DNA of 64,000 nt. It comes from CADCVT01 sp036389485 (lineage in GTDB: Bacteria > Actinomycetota > Thermoleophilia > Solirubrobacterales > Solirubrobacteraceae). Each line of letters begins with the position of its first letter. The stretch's first letter is position 1. Position numbers and translations under genes: made by a program. The notes beneath the pieces are model-generated. The model made no database searches, was not told where the DNA came from, and saw only the letters and a program-made list of their open reading frames with translations. Shown here one piece after another: positions 58,370 through 64,000 of the stretch. The stretch lies in NCBI GenBank assembly GCA_036389485.1, contig DASVPR010000040.1, positions 1 through 64,000 of the forward strand, written 5' to 3'.

Positions 58370-60513
58370 CGGCCCGCCCTCCGCAGCGTGACGCGCGACG
58401 TGGCCGCCCGCGGCACCGCCTCGTGCCGCGCGACGAGGCTGACGCGCACGCGCCGCCCGCGCGCGAGCGCCCGCCGCGCCGCGCGGGTCAGTCGCAGCGT
58501 TACCCGCGCGGTGCCCGCGGCCCGAAGCGTCCGCTCCCCCCGGGCGAGCGCCCGGCCGCGGGCACGCAGCACGACCGTGACGCGGCCCGGCGCGCCGGCG
58601 CGGAGGGTCACGACCAACCGGCCCGTGCGGACCGCCCGCCGCAGCGCGGCCGCGGTGAGCCGCCGGAGGGTGAGCGTGGCCGGCGCCGGCTCGGGTCGCG
58701 GCGCGCCCGGCTCGAGGCTCCCCGGGCCGCCGTACGTCTCGCTGGCGGTGCTCACCGGTCCCGGCGCGGGAGGCGGCGGCGCCTGGCACTCCTCCTCCGC
58801 GCAGGGCCGCGCGGGCGGCGGCACCGGCGGGAAGCCGCCGCCGATCCGCGCGCTGTAGAGGTCGATGTTGTCGTCGCCGTCCTGCGTCACGAGGCGGTCG
58901 CGCGTGACGAAGAAGAGGTCCTCCCCGCCGGGCGTGAGCGCCACGAACGCGCTGTCGCGATCGCCGGTGCCGGCCGACACCAGCGACACCTCGCCGCTGT
59001 CGGCGTCGTACTCGTAGACGTCGAGGCGCTCGTTCGTGTCCTCCGGCACCAGCGCCTCCGCCGTCTCGAACCCGACACGCCGCCCGTCGTCGCTGATGAA
59101 CCGCCGCTCGAGCGCGACGAAGGGGTCGCAGAACTGGTTGTGGGGGTGGGCGGGAAGCTCCTCGTTCCCGCCTTCCGGGCCGGCGGAGACGCGGGTGAGC
59201 CCGCCGTCGTCGGCGTCGTAGCGGTACATGTCGGCCGTGGCGTCGGTGTCTTCGGGGGTGAGCGGGTCGGCCGTCACGAACGCGGCGTGGCGCCCGTCCG
59301 GCGTCACCTGCAGGCCGAGGCACGCGGAGTGGGTGGCCTGCGCCCGGGTGGACTGCGTCGGGTCGATGGCGTACAGCGAGGTCGGCATGTCGGCGACGTG
59401 GCTCACGACGCCGCCGCGCACGGCGTGCAGGGAGAGGATCCCGCCCGCCAGCGTCGCGACGATGCCGTTCTGGCCGTCGGCGGTCAGGCGCGCGTAGACG
59501 CCGTACCCCTCCGCGACGAAGCGGTAGGCGTCCGCGTCCACGTCGTACTCGTAGACGTCGCGGGTGCTGTCGGTGTCCTCCGAGACCAGCTTCTCCGTCG
59601 ATGCGAAGAACACCTTCGAGCCGTCGGGCGCGGCCGTGAGGAACGTCGCGTCCTCAGCGATGTCGGTCGTCGAGCTGCCGTCCTCGCGCAGGTGCAGGTG
59701 GCCGACCGCGTTGCCGAAGCTGTCCGTGCCGGTGAGGCGCGTGAAGTAGATGCGGCTGCCGTCGTCGGAGACCGCGTTGTGCGAGGAGCCGTTCAGGTAG
59801 TTGCTCGTGCCGCTGCCCAGCCGGGTCGGCTCGGGGTACGGGACGCCCGGGGCCGGGCCCATGACGCCGACGAGCCGCACGTCCTCGCCGACGGTCTCGT
59901 AGATGACCTCCTGGTAGCTCCCCGGGCCGGACATCGGGTGCTGCGGCTCGTGCGGCTGGTCGTTGGCCCACACGACGTGGCTGAAGTCGTCGGAGGCGCC
60001 CGCGTACTGCGGGAACCCGCCGGCGTCGTCGCCGTCGCTTCCCCGTGACAGCCACTCGACCGCGAAGGTGTCGAGGTGGTAGCGGAAGAGGTCGGGCGCG
60101 TCGGTGAACGCGCCGGTGTCGTCGTCGGAGAACTCGAAGTCCTGCGCCTGGAGGAGGACGGACGTAATGTCGTCCTGCGCGATGTCGATGATGCCGGCGT
60201 AGACGCCCCAGAGGCCGCGCGAGCCCTGCTTCTTCGTCGTGACCGGCGTCGTCTGCCAGCCGTCGGGCCCGCGCCGCGCCACGTACTGGTTCGCCGCGCT
60301 GCCTGCGGAGTCACCGAAGTCCCCGCCCGCGTGGTAGAGCACCGATCCGGCGAGCGTCGGCGCGGTGCGGCGCGCGTCGACGTCGAGGCCGTTCTTCTGC
60401 GTCGGACTGACGAGCTCGTACGCGCGACCGTCGGTGATCGCGGCGGCCGGGGGCGCCGCCAGCGCGGCGCACGCGAGCATCGCGGCGGCGGCACAGGCGC
60501 ACCGGCGGCCCAT
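58366..60513 (-). CDS. Secreted PD40-type beta-propeller protein (first of a pair)
   Basis: The protein is 715 residues from the ATG at 60513; a GTG at 60537 would add eight residues. A signal peptide (AAAAMLACAALAAPPAAAIT) precedes a mature N-terminus of GRAYELVSPTQKNGLDVDA. WD40-like PD40 repeats follow, such as AVSDDGSRIYFTRLTGTDSF, FLTAAPDGSKVFFASTEKLV and VYEYDADSGEVSLVSAGTGD. A Pro-rich linker (near 565-610) joins a C-terminal basic beta domain (LRRAVRTGRLVVTLRAGAPG). A consensus-like promoter lies 113-142 bases upstream of the start. The stop overlaps the start of the 966-aa gene. A cell-surface or binding role is likely. Confidence 0.9.
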   Translation of the reverse strand: MGRRCACAAAAMLACAALAAPPAAAITDGRAYELVSPTQKNGLDVDARRTAPTLAGSVLYHAGGDFGDSAGSAANQYVARRGPDGWQTTPVTTKKQGSRGLWGVYAGIIDIAQDDITSVLLQAQDFEFSDDDTGAFTDAPDLFRYHLDTFAVEWLSRGSDGDDAGGFPQYAGASDDFSHVVWANDQPHEPQHPMSGPGSYQEVIYETVGEDVRLVGVMGPAPGVPYPEPTRLGSGTSNYLNGSSHNAVSDDGSRIYFTRLTGTDSFGNAVGHLHLREDGSSTTDIAEDATFLTAAPDGSKVFFASTEKLVSEDTDSTRDVYEYDVDADAYRFVAEGYGVYARLTADGQNGIVATLAGGILSLHAVRGGVVSHVADMPTSLYAIDPTQSTRAQATHSACLGLQVTPDGRHAAFVTADPLTPEDTDATADMYRYDADDGGLTRVSAGPEGGNEELPAHPHNQFCDPFVALERRFISDDGRRVGFETAEALVPEDTNERLDVYEYDADSGEVSLVSAGTGDRDSAFVALTPGGEDLFFVTRDRLVTQDGDDNIDLYSARIGGGFPPVPPPARPCAEEECQAPPPPAPGPVSTASETYGGPGSLEPGAPRPEPAPATLTLRRLTAAALRRAVRTGRLVVTLRAGAPGRVTVVLRARGRALARGERTLRAAGTARVTLRLTRAARRALARGRRVRVSLVARHEAVPRAATSRVTLRRAGR

Positions 60514-60625
60514 CACTGCGCGTTCCCTGCGATCCACCGTCGTTCTTCTCCGTCCATCCCCCAGCCTGGGCGCCTGCCGCCTTCCGGGCGGCTACTGAGC
60601 GCCGGTCACAAACACAGCCGTGTGC

Positions 60626-60655
60626 AATCTAGGCTGCTCGGTGGGGCGCTGTCAA
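60626..60655 (-). promoter_or_regulatory. Promoter of the 715-aa/966-aa secreted pair
   Basis: On the minus strand a perfect -35 TTGACA (60655-60650) and a -10 TAGATT (60631-60626) are 18 bases apart. Transcription would start near 60619, leaving a leader of about 106 bases. It is divergent from the promoter at 60677, with only 21 bases between the two TTGACA boxes. Confidence 0.75.
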
Positions 60656-60676
60656 CCACCACGCGGAAATCGGCCC

Positions 60677-60705
60677 TTGACACCAGAGCCATCACTGTGT
60701 TTGAT
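60677..60705 (+). promoter_or_regulatory. Promoter candidate for the four-cysteine protein operon
   Basis: A perfect -35 TTGACA (60677-60682) is followed after 17 bases by a weak -10 TTTGAT (60700-60705). The predicted start is near 60712, so the transcript would have almost no leader before the ATG at 60715. Confidence 0.5.
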
Positions 60706-60714
60706 GCGCCGCCC

Positions 60715-61353
60715 ATGCGAGCACGGGCGCTCACCGTTCCGCTCGTCTCCGTCGCGCTCCTGGTTGCGGCGGCGGCACCCGCGTCGGCGACGACGATGAG
60801 GACAACGCTCGGCGGCGCGATGCTCGCCAGCAACAGCTCGTTCGCCGGCGGATTGAAGGCCGGGACGACCTGGCATCTCGAGGGCGGCTCCGCCGGCGAC
60901 GTGGACTGCGGCTCGTCCACCTTGAACGGAACGATCGGAACCAACCCCTCCACCCCATCGGTCACGGGGAGCCTGTGGCCGCCGCCGGCGTTCGCCAACT
61001 GCACCGACACGATGCCGTTCGTCACGGTGACCGGCGTCTCGACGCCTCCCGCCGCCAAGACGCTGTCGTTCACGTACGTGGCGCCGCCCGGGAAGTCGTC
61101 GTTCGCGATTGCCGGCGTCGTGGTGACGATCACGCTCTCGGACGGCTCGACGTGCACCTACGCGCCCACGCTCGGCAGCGCGACCGCGACGCACAACTCG
61201 GGCACGTCGCCGTGGAACAACGAGTACGCGTTCGACAACGTGCCGATGACGAAGACCGGCGGCGCCTCCGCGTTCTGCCCGTCGCTGAACGTGACGTTGT
61301 CCGCGACGTACGTGCTCACGTCCGGCGGGGCCGGGATCACGATCCAGGTGTGA
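60715..61353 (+). CDS. Secreted four-cysteine protein, paralogue 1
   Basis: The protein is 212 residues with signal peptide LTVPLVSVALLVAAAAPASA. The mature part has the family pattern: GDVDCGSS, NCTDTMPFVTVTGV, DGSTCTYAP, ATATHNSGTSPWNNEYAF and VPMTKTGGASAFCPS, ending with TSGGAGITIQV. The four cysteines (in DCGSS, NCTD, STCTY and FCPS) probably form two disulfides, and the repeated beta strands suggest a beta-sandwich. The family function is unknown. The stop overlaps the next paralogue by one base (TGATG), so the first two are one operon. Confidence 0.85.
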   Translation: MRARALTVPLVSVALLVAAAAPASATTMRTTLGGAMLASNSSFAGGLKAGTTWHLEGGSAGDVDCGSSTLNGTIGTNPSTPSVTGSLWPPPAFANCTDTMPFVTVTGVSTPPAAKTLSFTYVAPPGKSSFAIAGVVVTITLSDGSTCTYAPTLGSATATHNSGTSPWNNEYAFDNVPMTKTGGASAFCPSLNVTLSATYVLTSGGAGITIQV

Positions 61354-61985
61354 TGCGTGCACGCGCGCTCATCCTCGCCCTGGCGACCGCAGCCCTCGCG
61401 AGCTGGGCGACCCCGGCGTCCGCGACGACGATCAAGACGCTCGCCGGCGCGACGCTCGCCAGCAACAGCTCGTTCACCGGCACGCTGAAGGCCGGGACGG
61501 TCTGGCACATCGAGGGAGGTTCTGGGGGCGACTTCGACTGCGCGTCGTCGGCGCTTGGCGGTCAGCTGGGCATCAACCCCGCGATCCCTTCCGTGACCGC
61601 GAGCCTGACGGCGCTCACCGTGGGCTCCTGCACGGACACGATCCCGTTCCTGACGCTGAGCAGCGTCACCACGAACGTGGGAACCGGCTCGGCGGCGAAG
61701 CCGGCGGCGTTCACGTACCTCGGCTCGGGGTCGAGCCTCACGCTGCTCGGCCGGATCGAGTTCACGCTGACGTTCGCGAGCGGGTCGACATGCGTGTACG
61801 AGGTGACCGCGAGCGGCGCGACCGCGACGCACGACTCGAACACGTCGCCGTGGAACAACGAGTACGTGTTCACCGACGTGCCGATGACGAAGACCGGCGG
61901 GACGTACGGGTTCTGCCCGACCGTCTCGTGGTCGGCGATCTACGTGCTCACCTCCGGCGGCGCCGGGATCACGATCCAACCCTGA
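61353..61985 (+). CDS. Secreted four-cysteine protein, paralogue 2
   Basis: The protein is 210 residues with signal peptide LILALATAALASWATPASA. It keeps the same family landmarks: DFDCASS, SCTDTIPFLTLSSV, GSTCVYEV, ATATHDSNTSPWNNEYVF, VPMTKTGGTYGFCPT and TSGGAGITIQP. It differs from paralogue 1 throughout the central strands, so duplication is not recent. It overlaps paralogue 1 by one base. A 27-base gap with GAGGAG leads to the next gene. Confidence 0.87.
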   Translation: MRARALILALATAALASWATPASATTIKTLAGATLASNSSFTGTLKAGTVWHIEGGSGGDFDCASSALGGQLGINPAIPSVTASLTALTVGSCTDTIPFLTLSSVTTNVGTGSAAKPAAFTYLGSGSSLTLLGRIEFTLTFASGSTCVYEVTASGATATHDSNTSPWNNEYVFTDVPMTKTGGTYGFCPTVSWSAIYVLTSGGAGITIQP

Positions 61986-62012
61986 ACAACGAATCCCTCG
62001 AGGAGACGAACG

Positions 62013-62786
62013 ATGAGCAAGCTCCGGCTCGCCGCAACCGCGGTCCCCATGGTCCTCGTCGTGGCCGCCGGCGCGGTCGCGCAGGAGGCCGTCACGAACA
62101 CGTACGACGTCGACGGATCGACGACGCCGCGCGCGAAGGGGTCGAAGCGCAAGCCGGTGCCCATCGGGATCAACTTCGCGTTCACGGTCGGCGAGGTCCG
62201 GAACCGCCGGCCGGCCACGATCAAGAAGTACTCGATCCGGTTCGACGGCACCCAGGTCAACACTGCGGTCGCGCCGGCGTGCCCGAAGGCCACGCTGGAC
62301 GGGGGCGGGCCGGAGGCGTGCCCGCGCGGGTCCGTGCTCGGCGGCGGCTTCATCGAGAATGCGGCGGGTGCGCGCGACGACCCGAACGACCAGTCGATCT
62401 CGTGCAACGCGAGCGTCACGCTCGTCAACGCCGGCGGCCGGGCCGCGAATCTGTACTTCGCCGGCCGGCCGGACTCCGCCGACCCGCGAACCCGCTGCGC
62501 GATCGAGCTCGGGGCGACCATCCCCGCGCGGTACGTCCAGCGCGGGAACGCGACCGCGCTCGAGTTCGAGGTCCCGGACTCGCTGCTGCACCCCCTCAAC
62601 ACGCTCAGCAACGCCGTCAAGCGCGCGAGCGCTCGCGTGCCGCGCAAGACGAAGCGGATCAGGGGGAAGAAGCGCGGCTACTTCGAGGCGATCGGCGGCT
62701 GCAGCGGCGGGAGCCGGACCGTCACCGTCGTCTTCACTCCCGAGCAGGGCGAGGACGCCACGGCGCAGGCGCAGGCGAAGTGCTGA
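62013..62786 (+). CDS. Secreted protein of unknown function, different family
   Basis: The protein is 257 residues with a signal peptide (LAATAVPMVLVVAAGAVAQ) and ribosome binding site GAGGAGACG. The mature part has KPVPIGINFAFTVGEVRNRR, KKYSIRFDGTQVNTAVAPAC and cysteines in PEACPRGSVLGGGFIENAAG, CNASVTLVN and TRCAIELG. The C-terminus is basic with TKRIRGKKRGYFEAIGGCSG. Proteins of this kind are common in Solirubrobacterales but have no known role. It is in line with the two paralogues upstream and is followed by a convergent third paralogue. Confidence 0.85.
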   Translation: MSKLRLAATAVPMVLVVAAGAVAQEAVTNTYDVDGSTTPRAKGSKRKPVPIGINFAFTVGEVRNRRPATIKKYSIRFDGTQVNTAVAPACPKATLDGGGPEACPRGSVLGGGFIENAAGARDDPNDQSISCNASVTLVNAGGRAANLYFAGRPDSADPRTRCAIELGATIPARYVQRGNATALEFEVPDSLLHPLNTLSNAVKRASARVPRKTKRIRGKKRGYFEAIGGCSGGSRTVTVVFTPEQGEDATAQAQAKC

Positions 62787-62792
62787 CGACGC

Positions 62793-63413
62793 CTAGCTCT
62801 GGATTGTGATGCCGGTGCCGCCTGAGCTCAGGCGGTAGGTCGCCGACCAGATCGGGTTGGACGGGCAGCCCGCCGGCCCACCGCCCGACATGAGGACGGA
62901 GAACGCGTACTCGTCGTTCCACGGCGACGTGAACGAGTCGTGCGTCGCGGCCGCGCTGCCGAGCGCCGGCCGGTAGGAGCACGACGCCCCGGTCGAGAAC
63001 ACGATCGTGATCTGAAGCCGGTCGACCGCGAGCGTCGAGCCGAGCAGCCGGTCGAACGTCGCCGTCGCGTTCGGGCTCGGGCCGAACGTCGTCGTCACCG
63101 ACACGACCGCGACGAGCGGCACCGAATCTACGCACCCGGCCAGCGACGGCGGACTCAGGGACAGGCGGACGGCGGGCGCGGGATTGGTTCCAACGCTGCC
63201 GCTGAACTGCGACGACGAGCACGTGACGGAACCGAGGACCGGGTCGCGGAGGACGAAGGCGGTGCCGGCCTTGAGGGCCGCCGCGACGGAGGCCCCTGAC
63301 GCGACCGCGGGACCACTGACGAGCCGCAGCGTGGTGGCCCGCGCTGCGGGAGCCGCGGCGCCCGTGAGGGCGATCGCGGCGATCGAACCGAGCAAGAGGA
63401 TGCGCTTGCGCAT
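62793..63413 (-). CDS. Secreted four-cysteine protein, paralogue 3 (divergent)
   Basis: The protein is 206 residues with a signal peptide (ILLLGSIAAIALTGAAAPAARA). The family landmarks are altered but present: VTCSSSQF, GCVDSVPLVAVVSV, GASCSYRP, AATHDSFTSPWNDEYAFSVL and AGCPSNPIWSATYRL, ending SSGGTGITIQS. It is the most diverged of the four copies and lies on the minus strand, downstream of a fourth copy. Confidence 0.85.
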   Translation of the reverse strand: MRKRILLLGSIAAIALTGAAAPAARATTLRLVSGPAVASGASVAAALKAGTAFVLRDPVLGSVTCSSSQFSGSVGTNPAPAVRLSLSPPSLAGCVDSVPLVAVVSVTTTFGPSPNATATFDRLLGSTLAVDRLQITIVFSTGASCSYRPALGSAAATHDSFTSPWNDEYAFSVLMSGGGPAGCPSNPIWSATYRLSSGGTGITIQS

Positions 63414-63486
63414 CGGAGTCGTCCGCCCCGCGGCAGCGCCGCCGCGAAGACGCGGCGGCGCTGCGTTCCGGCAGGGGACTGCGGAG

Positions 63487-64000
63487 CTACAGCTGGATCG
63501 TGATGCCGGTGCCGCCGGAGGTGGCGAGGTAGGTCGCGGTCCAGGTCACGTTCGACGACGGGCAGAACCCGAAGGTGCCGCCGGTCTTCGTGACCGGCAC
63601 CCGGTCGAAGAAGTACTCGTTGTTCCAGGGCGTCGTACCCGAGTTGTGCGTCGCGGTCGCGGTCCCACCCGTCGGCTGGTAGATGCACGTCGAGCCGCTC
63701 GAGAAGGTGACCGTCACCACGACGCCGGCGATCGCGAACGTCGAGTTCGCGCCCGCGTACGTGGCCGTCGCGGTCTTCGTGTTGGTGCTGCTGACGTTCG
63801 TGGTCACGCTGCTGACGGTGACGAACGGGATCGTGTCGGTGCAGCTGGTGAACGTCAGCGACGTCAGGGTGCCCGTCACGGACGGGAGCCCGTTGTTGTC
63901 GAGCGTCCCGCCGAAGCTCGAGGACGAGCAGTCGATGTCGCCGGCCGAGCCGCCCTCGAGATGGGCAGTCGTGCCGGCCTTCAGCGAGCCGGAGATCGTC
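63487..64000 (-). CDS. Secreted four-cysteine protein, paralogue 4 (5' end outside window)
   Basis: The frame is open at the right edge of the window, so only the C-terminal 171 residues are seen. They include LKAGTTAHLEGGSAGDIDCS, SCTDTIPFVTVSSV, STCIYQP, ATATHNSGTTPWNNEYFF and VPVTKTGGTFGFCPS, with a TSGGTGITIQL end. It is closest to paralogues 1 and 2 in these motifs. It lies 73 bases upstream of paralogue 3 on the minus strand; together with the plus-strand copies this makes a local expansion of the family. Confidence 0.85.
   Translation of the reverse strand, partial: TISGSLKAGTTAHLEGGSAGDIDCSSSSFGGTLDNNGLPSVTGTLTSLTFTSCTDTIPFVTVSSVTTNVSSTNTKTATATYAGANSTFAIAGVVVTVTFSSGSTCIYQPTGGTATATHNSGTTPWNNEYFFDRVPVTKTGGTFGFCPSSNVTWTATYLATSGGTGITIQL

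Noticed and set aside
55397..58858. A 1153-codon plus-strand open frame opposite the secreted pair
   Set aside because: It continues from the middle of the TetR gene in another frame and has only Arg/Ala/Glu-rich text.

Overview
The window is about 64 kb of very GC-rich DNA, tightly packed with genes and with no intergenic gap above about 210 bases. The organism is most likely a high-GC actinobacterium of the Thermoleophilia/Solirubrobacterales type. This is an inference from the GC content, frequent GTG and TTG starts, many ATGA/GTGA stop-start overlaps, a recC-recB-recD locus, and several large secreted beta-propeller and PxKF-type proteins. I saw no tRNA, rRNA, CRISPR array, transposase, phage gene or origin.

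Layout. At 0-9 kb there is the 5' end of an M32 carboxypeptidase gene overlapping a fumarylacetoacetate hydrolase-family gene, an HD-GYP protein, a MacB/LolCDE-like ABC exporter pair, an SRPBCC protein, and a two-component operon with two NarL-family histidine kinases and one regulator. At 9.1-12.7 kb a well-formed promoter drives what looks like a leaderless operon of a metallophosphoesterase and a CHAT (caspase-like) protease. At 12.7-15.6 kb a TetR-controlled operon encodes two enoyl-CoA hydratases and an SDR, with an operator-like palindrome inside the TetR promoter. At 15.6-24 kb three 23-bp palindromic repeats precede an unknown protein and a YqgE protein. They are followed by a minus-strand chain: penicillin-acylase-like protein, acyl-CoA dehydrogenase, BpsA-like branched polyamine synthase, GNAT, FkbH-like HAD protein, acyl carrier protein, S-adenosylmethionine decarboxylase and cupin.

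At 24-32 kb there are small secreted proteins (cupredoxin lipoprotein, glycerophosphodiesterase, sialidase-fold protein), a frameshifted secreted gene, a duplicated-CxxC protein and a diguanylate cyclase. At 32-41.7 kb lie recC, recB and recD with two coupled downstream genes. At 41.7-46.8 kb there are two large exported propeller proteins. At 46.9-54.8 kb an operon encodes a 1295-aa protein, a TULIP (BPI/LBP-like) lipid-binding protein and a pentapeptide-repeat protein, followed by a TetR regulator. At 55.5-60.5 kb sits a pair of large secreted proteins. At 60.7-64 kb there is a cluster of four paralogous secreted four-cysteine proteins.

The two best candidates for undescribed biology are the branched-polyamine/FkbH-ACP cluster (16.9-20.4 kb) and the TULIP/pentapeptide/1295-aa operon (46.9-54.8 kb). 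Two of the latter's proteins share a roughly 60-residue module that I found by eye. The metallophosphoesterase-CHAT pair at 9.1-12.7 kb is a third candidate.
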